Source: an uncultured Olleya sp. (GTDB lineage Bacteria; Bacteroidota; Bacteroidia; Flavobacteriales; Flavobacteriaceae). Taken from it: 64,000 bases of DNA. Positions 7,987 to 17,046 of this stretch are shown here, in pieces. The position numbers and the translations under genes were made by a program. Where the stretch lies: NCBI GenBank assembly GCA_947503885.1, contig CANNFD010000009.1, positions 62,001-126,000 of the forward strand, written 5' to 3'. The notes under the pieces were generated by a model. The model had not been told where the DNA came from. It saw only the letters and a list, made by a program, of their open reading frames with translations, and ran no database searches. Numbering within the stretch: position 1 is the stretch's first letter; the number at the start of each line of letters is the position of its first letter.

Positions 7987-9934
7987 AAACCTCAGGATAG
8001 CCAATTTGCTCTAAAAGCATATCAAATCTTGGGTCGTTACGTAAAGGGTCAAATTCAGGTCCAAATTTTAGAGATACCATCCAAATATCTTTGTAAACAA
8101 TAGCTTTGTTGAGGTAAAAAAAAGCTTTGTCAAAGTCGTTTAAATAGGTGTAAATAAGCCCGATACCTAAAGGCGAAATATTAACCTGATCTTGGTTTGA
8201 TTGTAAATTATTTAGAATTGTAAACGCTTCTTCTTTTTCTCCGTTTTGTGCTAAAGCAATACTTAATGTTATCTGTGACCAGCCTAACCCATGTGCTAAT
8301 TCTACCGCTTTTCTAGCTTCTTTAACCGCTCTTGCGCTATCGTTTTCTAGCAAGCTATTGTATGCTAATAAACGTTGTGCGTCCGAGTGGTTAGGGATTG
8401 CTAGTAATAAGTTGTTTAATACCTCTCTAGCTTTAAAGGCTTGTCTCCCCCAGGTGTAATAACAGCTTAATAAAAACTGATAAAAATAGGATAGTGGATT
8501 GGTTTCCATAATTGTTAAAGTAGCATTTACAGCACTTTCAAAATCGCCTTTAACAAAAGCATAGTACCAGGGGTCCATTGTTACGCCTGTAAAGTAAAAA
8601 GGCACACTAGCCTGTGTTGCTTTTATGTATTGTTCTTTAGCTTTATGGAAGTCCCAATGAAACCAAAAATTAATCTGACCAATTAAAAAATGGGCTTCAG
8701 CAATTTCATTGTTAATGGATAGGGCTTTGTTTGCATAATGTTGTGCTCTTTTAAAGCCATCTCTAGGAGGATGGATTAAATACATTGTAAACAGAAAATG
8801 TATGTTTGCTAAAGCAGAATAAGCTTCGGCATAGTCAGGTTCTAATTCTATTGCTCTTGTATAGCAGGCAAGTGCTTTGTCAAATCCTTGAATAAATTTG
8901 TCTTCGTAATATCTTCCTTTCAGAAGCATCTCATAAGCTTCCATGTTTACAGGGTTTACTTTTTTGGAATTGTCTATTAAGGTTACTTTAAGTTTTTTTG
9001 AAATTTTTGAAGCAATATCATCTTGGATTTCAAAAATATCGATTAACTCTCTATCGTAGCGCTCTGCCCAGATTTGCCTATTTTCTGTTGTGTTGATCAG
9101 ATGCGCATTTATCCTTAATCTATTACCGCTTCTTCTTACGCTTCCTTCTAAAATATTATTAACGTTAAGTATTGTACTAATTTCTTTTTGAGATAAATCA
9201 CTGTTTTTAAATTGAAATGAAGAGCTTCGACCAACAATTTTCAAGTCCTTTACATTAGATAGGATAATTAAAATATCCTCTGCAATTCCTTCGCAAAAAT
9301 AATCTTGATCGGGGTCATTAGTCATGTTTAAAAAAGGCATGACTGCAATACTTTTTTTTAAGGTTTCTGTATTTTTAGGATCAAAACTGTCTTCTTTTAT
9401 ATCGATAAGGCTTTCAAACTCATCAGTAACTAATACTTGATAAATTTTCATGTCATCTTTGACATTTTTTAAATTTACTTCTCCTATAAATTTAGTTTCA
9501 ATACCTTTTTTATTGTAAAGATTGCTAAATACCGAATGTGTGATATGTGTCCCGCCAGAAGGCGCAGTAGGTTCTACTCTAGCAGCAATATTTACCCCAT
9601 CTCCAAAAATATCGCCATTTTCGTAAATTATTTCACTAAGGTGTATTCCAATTCTGATGTTTAGATTGGTGTTTTTTTTTGTTGCAAGATGTATTTCGGA
9701 AGCAGCAGAAACAGCAGCTGTGGCAGTAGAAAATATGGCTAGTACACCATCACCAAGTTCTTTAATAAACTCGCCCTCATATTTTTTTATGATTGCACGA
9801 TGGATTAATCTATTTTCATCAAGTGTTTTTAACGCTAAACCTTCATCTTTAGACATTAAAGAAGTAAAGCTAACAATGTCTGTAAACATGATACAGGCCA
9901 ATTGCCTTTTTTTTACTTGAGTATTGATTAACAT
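7970..9934 (-). CDS. Class III adenylate cyclase with TolB-like and TPR domains
   Basis: This 654-residue soluble protein has a cyclase homology domain at residues 11-170, with both metal-binding aspartates (Asp19 in FTDIVSF and Asp62 in KELGDG). It also has the transition-state pair Asn115/Arg119 (VNIAARVE) and the adenine-selecting pair Lys58/Asp108, so it should make cAMP rather than cGMP. Residues about 190-315 form the TolB/FlgO-like segment (IAVMPFLNMTNDPDQDYF...GRSSSFQF) common in such cyclases. The rest holds TPR repeats for protein contacts. It overlaps the catalase-like gene and therefore probably controls or serves the same pathway. No membrane or receiver domain is present. Confidence 0.9.
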   Translation of the reverse strand: MLINTQVKKRQLACIMFTDIVSFTSLMSKDEGLALKTLDENRLIHRAIIKKYEGEFIKELGDGVLAIFSTATAAVSAASEIHLATKKNTNLNIRIGIHLSEIIYENGDIFGDGVNIAARVEPTAPSGGTHITHSVFSNLYNKKGIETKFIGEVNLKNVKDDMKIYQVLVTDEFESLIDIKEDSFDPKNTETLKKSIAVMPFLNMTNDPDQDYFCEGIAEDILIILSNVKDLKIVGRSSSFQFKNSDLSQKEISTILNVNNILEGSVRRSGNRLRINAHLINTTENRQIWAERYDRELIDIFEIQDDIASKISKKLKVTLIDNSKKVNPVNMEAYEMLLKGRYYEDKFIQGFDKALACYTRAIELEPDYAEAYSALANIHFLFTMYLIHPPRDGFKRAQHYANKALSINNEIAEAHFLIGQINFWFHWDFHKAKEQYIKATQASVPFYFTGVTMDPWYYAFVKGDFESAVNATLTIMETNPLSYFYQFLLSCYYTWGRQAFKAREVLNNLLLAIPNHSDAQRLLAYNSLLENDSARAVKEARKAVELAHGLGWSQITLSIALAQNGEKEEAFTILNNLQSNQDQVNISPLGIGLIYTYLNDFDKAFFYLNKAIVYKDIWMVSLKFGPEFDPLRNDPRFDMLLEQIGYPEVYENQT

Positions 9935-10147
9935 ATATTACTAGATTAAATTAAGTGTAATTTATTCTAACATAATAGTCATCGTTGGTAGAAAGGGATA
10001 ATGTTTGCTACTAATCAATCTCTATTGTAAATATAGTTAAAAACTTGATAAATAACATGTAATTTGCTCTAAATCAGCATTGTTGTGGTTTTTAAGACGA
10101 TTGTTTTTTGTAATAAATTAATTATTTTGTACCATCAATTAAATAAA

Positions 10148-10510
10148 ATGAATCCAGCAGAAGATTACATATTAAAACAAAAGGAACCCTATCGATCAAT
10201 ATTAATACATCTAAAAGTAGTAATTGAAGCCACTTTGCCTACTACAGAATTAAAATATAAATGGGCTATGCCTTGCTATTATTTTGGGAAGCGCCCTATT
10301 TGTTATTTGCATCAATCTAAAGATTATATTGATGTAGGTTTTTGGCATTCAGCTTACATTACTAAACATTTAGAGTGTTTGGTTACTGAAAACCGTAAGG
10401 TTGTAAAATCACTTCGTTATAGGACGCTTGAAGATATTAATGATGTTGTTTTAAAAGATGTACTTAAAGAAGTGTATTATTATAAAGACAAAAGTTTTTA
10501 TAAAAAATAA
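10148..10510 (+). CDS. DUF1801 domain protein
   Basis: From the ATG at 10148 this is a 120-residue protein of the small DUF1801 (YdhG-like) fold: N-terminal DYILKQKEPYRSILIHLKVV, then KWAMPCYYFGKRPICYL and a C-terminal helix. Function is not established for the family. An earlier in-frame start at 10085 would add 21 residues that do not look like the family N terminus, so the later ATG is preferred. It stands alone, between the divergent cyclase and the convergent kdsA gene. Confidence 0.8.
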   Translation: MNPAEDYILKQKEPYRSILIHLKVVIEATLPTTELKYKWAMPCYYFGKRPICYLHQSKDYIDVGFWHSAYITKHLECLVTENRKVVKSLRYRTLEDINDVVLKDVLKEVYYYKDKSFYKK

Positions 10511-10582
10511 TTACAATACTGGTGTTTTTGTTTATTAGAATATTTAAGCTTTAAAATGATATATCTTAAAATTTCAAACTTA

Positions 10583-11404
10583 CTATTTAAAGCTAGTTAC
10601 TAATTTTCTAATAGCGGTTAAGTTAGTCAGTAAACCTTCCAAGTTATCTAAATGTAACATGTTTGCACCATCACTTTTAGCATTAGCAGGATCAAAATGT
10701 GTTTCTATAAATAAACCATCAACGTTGTTTACGATTCCTGCACGCGCAATAGTTTCAATCATATCTGGTCGCCCACCAGTTACACCAGCACTTTGGTTAG
10801 GCTGTTGTAAAGAGTGTGTAACATCTAAAACCGTAGGTGCAAATTGACGCATAGTAGGGATGCCTCTAAAGTCTACAATCATATCTTGGTAGCCAAACAT
10901 TGTCCCTCGGTCTGTAATCCAAGCTTTGTCACTTCCGGCATCTTTTACCTTTTGTACTGCGTGTTTCATAGCTTCAGGGCTCATAAATTGACCTTTTTTA
11001 AGGTTAACTACTTTTCCTGTTTTTGCAGCAGCAACAACTAGATCTGTTTGACGTACTAAAAAAGCGGGGATTTGTAAAACATCCACATATTGTGCAGCTT
11101 TTGCAGCGTCACTAACTTCATGTATGTCTGTAACGGTTGGGACGTCAAATTTTTCAGATACTTTAGCTAGAATCTCTAAAGCTTTTTCGTCACCAATACC
11201 AGTAAAACTATCTATTCTACTTCTGTTAGCCTTTTTAAAACTGCCTTTAAAAATATAAGGAATTTCAAGCTTATTGGTAATGTTTAAAACTTTTTCGGCA
11301 ATTCTAAAAGCCATGTCTTCTCCTTCAATAGCACAAGGCCCACAAAGCAAAAAGAAATTATTACTATCTGTATGTTTTATTTTAGGAATATCTTGAAGTG
11401 TCAT
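10583..11404 (-). CDS. kdsA: 3-deoxy-8-phosphooctulonate synthase (KDO-8-P synthase)
   Basis: This 273-residue enzyme condenses phosphoenolpyruvate with arabinose 5-phosphate to give KDO 8-phosphate, the first committed step to the KDO of LPS. It is cytosolic. Family motifs are CGPCAIEG near residue 22, KGSFKKANRSR, VLQIPAFLVRQTDL, the KKGQF loop, and a C-terminal FIETHFDPANAKSDGANML with the His and Asp used for binding. Length and start agree with the family. A clear -7 box (TATCTTTG on the minus strand) sits 20 bases before the start, so it can be expressed independently of the ABC genes upstream. Confidence 0.97.
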   Translation of the reverse strand: MTLQDIPKIKHTDSNNFFLLCGPCAIEGEDMAFRIAEKVLNITNKLEIPYIFKGSFKKANRSRIDSFTGIGDEKALEILAKVSEKFDVPTVTDIHEVSDAAKAAQYVDVLQIPAFLVRQTDLVVAAAKTGKVVNLKKGQFMSPEAMKHAVQKVKDAGSDKAWITDRGTMFGYQDMIVDFRGIPTMRQFAPTVLDVTHSLQQPNQSAGVTGGRPDMIETIARAGIVNNVDGLFIETHFDPANAKSDGANMLHLDNLEGLLTNLTAIRKLVTSFK

Positions 11405-11424
11405 AATTATGATAATTTAAAGTG

Positions 11425-11432
11425 CAAAGATA
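11425..11432 (-). promoter_or_regulatory. Promoter -7 box for kdsA
   Basis: CAAAGATA on the + strand reads TATCTTTG on the minus strand, a full match to the Bacteroidota -7 consensus TAnnTTTG. It lies 20 bases before the kdsA start at 11404. I see no good TTG at the -33 position, so this is a half-supported promoter. Confidence 0.5.
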
Positions 11433-11434
11433 AG

Positions 11435-12628
11435 TTAATTTTCAGTAGTTAAAAGACTCGTGTTTGGACTAATCATTTGCTGTATTTTACTGTTTGTATG
11501 TTTACGATAATAAAGCGCTAAACCAATAAAAATAAATAAACTTAAAATTATTAAATATAGTATAGAGGTCAACGTGTGTTCTACTTGTAAAACACTTAAA
11601 TAAGGTGAAAAAATAAACTTACAGATAATACTTAATAATAAGGCAACTACAATTGAAATAGCTAAGATTTTATACGCAATAGCATGATATACTTTTGCTA
11701 TTTGAGTCTTAGAATAACCTAAAAAATGAAGCTGAGTAATTGTTTGTTTATTTTTTAATATTAGTAAGTTAATATTTGTAATAACAAGATAAATTGAAAG
11801 TATAGTGATTAATAAACCAATCCCTAAAACAATACTTAGTATTAGCTTTAATACATAACTAAGTTTAGAGTTTTGGATGTCGTTAGATAAATAATTGTAT
11901 TTTTTTGAAGCTAAAAACTCTAATAATTTTGGGTCTGACGGATTGATAACATCCAGAATGATTCTTGAAACTTTATGCTCTTTATTTGGGCTTAGTTTAC
12001 TATTAGTATAGTTTAAAAAAGACTCCGGCACTAATATAGAGTTGATTTTTTCTGAAGCATCTAAAATATAAGCACGATAATTTTGAGTGTAATGAGTTCC
12101 GGTTAGGGTTAAATCTATTGGTACTTGTCTTATAATTTTCTCGTTAACTTGTGGTAATCCAGAACTAGCTGCATAACCAAAATTGTACAAATTAATATAA
12201 TTTTTAGGGATAATTATAGGGACTTCTTTATCTCCAGGTTTCCATTTCCAATCTTTATTGGTAATATCTATAAATTGGTCAGAGACTGCTTCCAGAAACA
12301 TTTCGGTAGAAATGCCTGCATGATTGGGAAAAGTTACACTAGCTAAAACCCTGTAAGTGCCATGCGTAAAACTTCCCGTTTTATTAATAAAGTCTTGTGC
12401 ATTTAATGTTTCAATTTCTGATGCTGTAAATGCATTGTCACGACCTAAATCTTTATAAATAATTAGGTTTTGGTTGCCTAACAAATCGTTTTTAGAATTA
12501 AAAATAGATTGTGTGTCAATAAATAATTGGACCACGATTAACAATATAGCTAATCCTAAACTAGAGCTTAATGCAAAAAATAGGAGTTGAGATTTGTGGA
12601 CTTGCTTTTTTAATAATTGCTCAATCAT
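11435..12628 (-). CDS. FtsX-like ABC transporter permease
   Basis: This 397-residue protein has one N-terminal membrane helix (about residues 17-37), a large extracytoplasmic domain (about 40-255) and three further helices near 258-285, 312-340 and 353-375, the topology of MacB/FtsX/LolE-type permeases. It overlaps the ATPase gene by 4 bases (ATGA), so the two form a transporter. Members move lipids, lipoproteins or peptides, or act as mechanical couplers. The substrate here is unknown. The gene ends about 30 bases before kdsA. Confidence 0.8.
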   Translation of the reverse strand: MIEQLLKKQVHKSQLLFFALSSSLGLAILLIVVQLFIDTQSIFNSKNDLLGNQNLIIYKDLGRDNAFTASEIETLNAQDFINKTGSFTHGTYRVLASVTFPNHAGISTEMFLEAVSDQFIDITNKDWKWKPGDKEVPIIIPKNYINLYNFGYAASSGLPQVNEKIIRQVPIDLTLTGTHYTQNYRAYILDASEKINSILVPESFLNYTNSKLSPNKEHKVSRIILDVINPSDPKLLEFLASKKYNYLSNDIQNSKLSYVLKLILSIVLGIGLLITILSIYLVITNINLLILKNKQTITQLHFLGYSKTQIAKVYHAIAYKILAISIVVALLLSIICKFIFSPYLSVLQVEHTLTSILYLIILSLFIFIGLALYYRKHTNSKIQQMISPNTSLLTTEN

Positions 12629-13257
12629 AACAATAGTGTTTTTGTATAATTGATATTGTATGTGTCGCCCAAACTAGCGATAATTAAAGTTGCTTTATTG
12701 TTTTCTACTTCTTGATTAACTAGTTTAATTGCGTTTGTTATTTGAGCTTGGTCTATATGGCTAAAAGGTTCGTCTAGTAATAGTACTTTAAATGGCTGGC
12801 ATAATGCTCTGACAATTGCAACACGTTGTTGTTGTCCATAGGATAGTGTTTCAGCTTTTTTGTTTGCCAATTGGTCCACATCTAATTGTGACATCATTTT
12901 TAAAATATCGGTTTCGGATTTATGATGTGTTAAAACGTTTTTTAGCTGAATGTTTTCCAAAGCAGTCAACTCTGGAAACAACCTTAATCCTTGAAACACA
13001 ATTGATATTTTTTCTTTTCTAATAGTGGTCCAATCACTTTCCGCTAATGAAGCAATTGCAGTATTATTAAATAAAATAGTTCCAGAAAACCTGTTGTTTA
13101 ATCCGTAAATAAAGTTAAATAAAGAGCTTTTTCCACTTCCTGAAACTGCTTTAACTAAGTATTTAGAGTTAGGTTGAAACTCAAAATTTTTACTCCAAAC
13201 TTCTGATGAGTTTGGAGTAAAATATTCTGGTATAATAGATTGTATAGTTATTTGCAC
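12625..13257 (-). CDS. ABC transporter ATP-binding protein with altered motifs
   Basis: This 210-residue nucleotide-binding protein partners the FtsX-like permease that overlaps it. The Walker A is AVSGSGKS at residues 37-44, with Ala instead of the usual first Gly. The Q-loop is SIVFQ, the signature is LSYGQQQR instead of LSGGQ, and the Walker B is VLLLDEP. At the H-loop position the sequence is LIIASLGDTYN, with no histidine. The core Lys43, Gln, and Asp-Glu are present, so nucleotide binding is likely, but the missing H-loop His suggests slow or altered hydrolysis. The N terminus is short and unlike LolD. The upstream DUF4836-like gene is on the same strand, 64 bases away. Confidence 0.85.
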   Translation of the reverse strand: MQITIQSIIPEYFTPNSSEVWSKNFEFQPNSKYLVKAVSGSGKSSLFNFIYGLNNRFSGTILFNNTAIASLAESDWTTIRKEKISIVFQGLRLFPELTALENIQLKNVLTHHKSETDILKMMSQLDVDQLANKKAETLSYGQQQRVAIVRALCQPFKVLLLDEPFSHIDQAQITNAIKLVNQEVENNKATLIIASLGDTYNINYTKTLLL

Positions 13258-13321
13258 CTAAACTAGTTTGAATTGTGAGTCTTTAATGTACTTTTTTTCT
13301 TTGAAATTAATAAATCAATTA

Positions 13322-15007
13322 TTAATCTTCTATATCACTCATTATTTTAGAAAGCTCATCACCATATAAAATGGTTTGTATTAATGAGTTTTTATCACCT
13401 TTAGTGTAAGTAAAAGATTCCGCCCCATCAGTATCGATAAAATAGTGATTATCTCCAAAATATTTGCTGTATAGTACTCCGCTTTTTTCAGACAACTCAT
13501 CAATTGCATCATTGTTTTGATAAGATCTATATCTGTTGTAAGGGTTAATTATTTTGTTTAAATCTTTAGAAAAGTCATCACTAAACTCTGCAAAGTTTTC
13601 CTTTGTGTATAAGTATAAAGGATGTGCAAATTTGTCCTTATGTTTAAAATCAGAAAGGTTACTTGCTAGTTTTCCATTGTTTTTAACTTCATCTGCTTTA
13701 TTTGCATTATTAGTAAAAAAGATAAAATCACCGTTTATAACCATAAAAATATCGGATTCTATTTGATAATAATCTTTACTAATTTCTTTAATATCAGAGT
13801 TTTTTTCTTTGATTTTGCTAAATAGCCTATCAAACTTAGCTCTATCATTTAATGCAATGGTACTATATATATAAGGTGTGTTTTTTGTAACTATTTTAAA
13901 GTTCTCTTTTCTGTTATAATAATTGTAACTATATACAGTGTCTTTAGTAGATATGCCTTTAGTCATTGCAAATAATAATGAACCTTCAAAAATTTTAGTA
14001 AAATCTTTGATATCCATGCCTATGTCTTTTTGAAATTCACGATTGGCTCTTTTTATGTTTTTCTTTAGTTCTTCTCTGACTTCTACTGGAAGTATTCTGT
14101 TTTCTTCTAAATTTACAATATGCTGAAATAAATTTTGAGTGTCTAACGATAGCTTTGCAACTAGTATTGGGTTATTTGGCAAAGCATTTAACATAGACCT
14201 GTTGTATGAAGTTTTAATCCACTTGTCATAACCAATTAAAGATTTGATATCTTTATTAAGTTTTAATTTAGTGTCTGTGTGTATATGGTCATCTTCAAAA
14301 CTACCATAATAGGTTAGGTTGTTATTTTCTAAATCAATATCTAAACCTGCATAAGCATTTAGTAAACCGTCAAAAGCATCGCCTAAGGGAGTAGAGGTAA
14401 TATGTAATCCTATGTCTTGATCTGTATCAAAAAAAGAGTTATAATAACTTGTAGATAATATACAATCTTCTTTGTCTAAGTTTGTTAGGTCTTTTAATTC
14501 TGCAGCAGCATATTTATTAGCCCCAATTATTAGCGCAGTTTTATCGTTAAACCCAATAGCTAATTCTCTAGTAGAGTAAACCGTGAAGGCTTCATTTTTA
14601 CCAACATTAGTTTCCTTTTCTATATTAGGTACTTTGTCTAACATTGGTTTTATAAAATTCTCAAAAGAAGCAGCATCTTTAATAGGTAGGATAACACCAC
14701 CAACAGCAGATAGTCTTTTATAGGTTGTAAAACCTAGGATATAATCTTTTCTAAAGGTGTTGTTTAAATTTTCAGAGGACATCAATTTATTAGTAAATTG
14801 TTTTAACTCTTTTGGGGCTTTGTCTTTTATTAAAGAATTGATAGTTAAATTGTTAAAATCTAATTTTTTACTTTTTTTAGATAAATTTTCAAGATTAATA
14901 TACATTACTCCAATTGCATCTTTAGGGATAAAATAGGACTCTTCAACTGTCTTACTGCAACTAGAAAATAGAAAAGTGATGGCAATTAGATAAATAAATT
15001 TTCTCAT
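13322..15007 (-). CDS. DUF4836-like lipoprotein
   Basis: This 561-residue secreted lipoprotein has signal peptide MRKFIYLIAITFLFSSC with the lipidated Cys17. The mature part begins SKTVEESYFIPKDAIGVMYINLENLSKK, which resembles Bacteroidota DUF4836 proteins, where 'P.DA..V..I....L' opens a repeated alpha/beta domain. The rest is polar and without membrane segments. Function is unknown for the family. It would sit on the periplasmic face of a membrane; no acidic surface-export signal follows the Cys. It is transcribed toward the ABC pair. The family assignment rests on the N-terminal pattern and overall size only. Confidence 0.7.
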   Translation of the reverse strand: MRKFIYLIAITFLFSSCSKTVEESYFIPKDAIGVMYINLENLSKKSKKLDFNNLTINSLIKDKAPKELKQFTNKLMSSENLNNTFRKDYILGFTTYKRLSAVGGVILPIKDAASFENFIKPMLDKVPNIEKETNVGKNEAFTVYSTRELAIGFNDKTALIIGANKYAAAELKDLTNLDKEDCILSTSYYNSFFDTDQDIGLHITSTPLGDAFDGLLNAYAGLDIDLENNNLTYYGSFEDDHIHTDTKLKLNKDIKSLIGYDKWIKTSYNRSMLNALPNNPILVAKLSLDTQNLFQHIVNLEENRILPVEVREELKKNIKRANREFQKDIGMDIKDFTKIFEGSLLFAMTKGISTKDTVYSYNYYNRKENFKIVTKNTPYIYSTIALNDRAKFDRLFSKIKEKNSDIKEISKDYYQIESDIFMVINGDFIFFTNNANKADEVKNNGKLASNLSDFKHKDKFAHPLYLYTKENFAEFSDDFSKDLNKIINPYNRYRSYQNNDAIDELSEKSGVLYSKYFGDNHYFIDTDGAESFTYTKGDKNSLIQTILYGDELSKIMSDIED

Positions 15008-15212
15008 GGGTTAATGGGGTTTTTTAATATTATTGATTAATAAGATAACAAATCTAATGATTTATTTTTTTAAGAAATATAATTGATTTAAACGCAGTTA
15101 ATACCCGTTATATAGTCATAAGTATCTGTATCTGTATGGTTATAAATGTTACACTGTTTTATATTGAATTTGTCAAAATAAAATAAAATAGCTATTTTAT
15201 TTAAAAAATAAG

Positions 15213-15220
15213 TACCTTTG
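15213..15220 (+). promoter_or_regulatory. Promoter -7 box for typA
   Basis: TACCTTTG matches TAnnTTTG fully and lies 23 bases before the typA ATG. The region before it is AT-rich, and no clear TTG lies at the expected distance. Confidence 0.5.
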
Positions 15221-15243
15221 CACGCTTAAAATAAGGCACACAT

Positions 15244-17043
15244 ATGGCTAATATTAAAAACATTGCAATTATTGCACACGTTGACCACGGTAAAACGACG
15301 TTGGTTGATAAAATCATGTATCACTGTCAACTGTTTCGTGAAAACGAAAATACGGGAGATTTAATTTTGGATAATAATGATTTAGAACGTGAAAGAGGAA
15401 TTACAATTACCTCTAAAAACGTTTCAGTTATTTATAAAGACACTAAGATTAATATTATTGATACACCAGGTCACGCCGATTTTGGAGGAGAAGTAGAGCG
15501 TGTATTAAACATGGCAGATGGTGTTGTGTTATTAGTTGATGCTTTTGAAGGACCAATGCCTCAAACGCGTTTTGTATTACAAAAAGCGATTGACTTAGGT
15601 TTAAAACCTTGTGTGGTTGTAAATAAAGTAGATAAAGAAAACTGTACTCCAGAAGAAGTACATGAAAAAGTTTTTGATCTAATGTTCGAATTAGGAGCAG
15701 AAGAGTGGCAGTTAGATTTTCCAACCGTTTACGGATCGGCTAAAAATAACTGGATGAGTGATGATTGGAAAGTAGAAACTAAAAATGTTGAACCATTATT
15801 AGATATGGTTATAGAGCATGTTCCTACACCAGTTTTTGAAGAAGGAACAACACAAATGTTAATTACATCTTTAGACTTTTCATCTTTTACAGGTCGTATC
15901 GCGATTGGTAGATTACAAAGAGGAAGTCTTGTTGAAGGTCAGCAAATAGCACTTGTAAAAAGAGATGGTTCTATAACTAAAAGTAGAGTTAAAGAATTAT
16001 TTGTATTTGAAGGATTAGGACGTAAGAGAGTAGAAAGCGTTCAAACTGGAGATATCTGCGCATTAGTTGGTATTGAAGGATTTGAAATTGGAGATACTAT
16101 TGCAGATATTGAAAACCCAGAAGGTTTAAAATCTATCGCAATTGATGAGCCTACTATGAGTATGTTATTTACAATTAACGACTCTCCTTTCTTTGGTAAA
16201 GATGGTAAGTATGTAACGTCTCGTCATATCAAAGATCGTTTAGAAAAAGAATTAGAAAAAAACTTAGCACTTAAATTAGGAGAAACTGGTAGTGCAGATA
16301 AATTTATGGTTTTTGGACGTGGTGTCTTACACTTATCGGTATTAATCGAAACTATGCGTCGTGAAGGTTATGAGTTACAAATTGGCCAACCACAAGTAAT
16401 CATTAAAGAAATTGATGGTGTTAAATGTGAGCCAATTGAAGAGTTAACAATTGATCTTCCAGAAACTGTTTCTGGAAAAGCTGTAGAATTTGTTACGATG
16501 CGTAAAGGTGAAATGTTAAGCATGGAGGCTAAAGGAGAACGTATGATATGTGAGTTTTTAATCCCTTCTCGTGGTATTATTGGTTTACGTAACCAATTAC
16601 TAACAGCTACTGCTGGAGAAGCAATTATGGCACACCGTTTTAAAGAGTATCAACCTTTAAAAGGTGATATTCCTGGACGTATTTCAGGCTCTTTAATATC
16701 TATGGAAAATGGTACAGCTATCCCTTACTCTATTGATAAATTACAAGATAGAGGTAAGTTTTTTGTTGAACCTGGAGAAAATATTTACGAAGGTCAGGTA
16801 ATTGGAGAAAACTCTCGTCAAGATGATATGGCTGTAAATATTACTAAAGCTAAAAAGCAAAGTAATGTACGTAGTTCTGGAGCAGATGATAAAGCTAAGA
16901 TTGTACCAGCAATTAAATTTAGTTTAGAAGAAGCTTTAGAATATATCCAAAAAGATGAGTATGTTGAGGTAACACCAAACCATATTCGTTTACGTAAAAT
17001 CTGGTTGACAGAAAACGATCGTAAGAGAAATAAGATTGCTTAA
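15244..17043 (+). CDS. typA: Ribosome-associated GTPase TypA/BipA
   Basis: This 599-residue translational GTPase of the EF-G/LepA type binds the ribosome and supports 50S assembly and growth under stress or cold. The G domain begins at once: G1 AHVDHGKTT (residues 10-18), G2 region ERERGITI, G3 DTPGHADFGGEVER and G4 NKVDKENC. Domains II and III follow, and then the BipA-specific C-terminal part (IPSRGIIGLRNQLLTATAGEAIM, YSIDKLQDRGKFFVEPG). Length is normal. The PnuC-like gene follows after 3 bases. Confidence 0.97.
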   Translation: MANIKNIAIIAHVDHGKTTLVDKIMYHCQLFRENENTGDLILDNNDLERERGITITSKNVSVIYKDTKINIIDTPGHADFGGEVERVLNMADGVVLLVDAFEGPMPQTRFVLQKAIDLGLKPCVVVNKVDKENCTPEEVHEKVFDLMFELGAEEWQLDFPTVYGSAKNNWMSDDWKVETKNVEPLLDMVIEHVPTPVFEEGTTQMLITSLDFSSFTGRIAIGRLQRGSLVEGQQIALVKRDGSITKSRVKELFVFEGLGRKRVESVQTGDICALVGIEGFEIGDTIADIENPEGLKSIAIDEPTMSMLFTINDSPFFGKDGKYVTSRHIKDRLEKELEKNLALKLGETGSADKFMVFGRGVLHLSVLIETMRREGYELQIGQPQVIIKEIDGVKCEPIEELTIDLPETVSGKAVEFVTMRKGEMLSMEAKGERMICEFLIPSRGIIGLRNQLLTATAGEAIMAHRFKEYQPLKGDIPGRISGSLISMENGTAIPYSIDKLQDRGKFFVEPGENIYEGQVIGENSRQDDMAVNITKAKKQSNVRSSGADDKAKIVPAIKFSLEEALEYIQKDEYVEVTPNHIRLRKIWLTENDRKRNKIA

Positions 17044-17046
17044 TAA

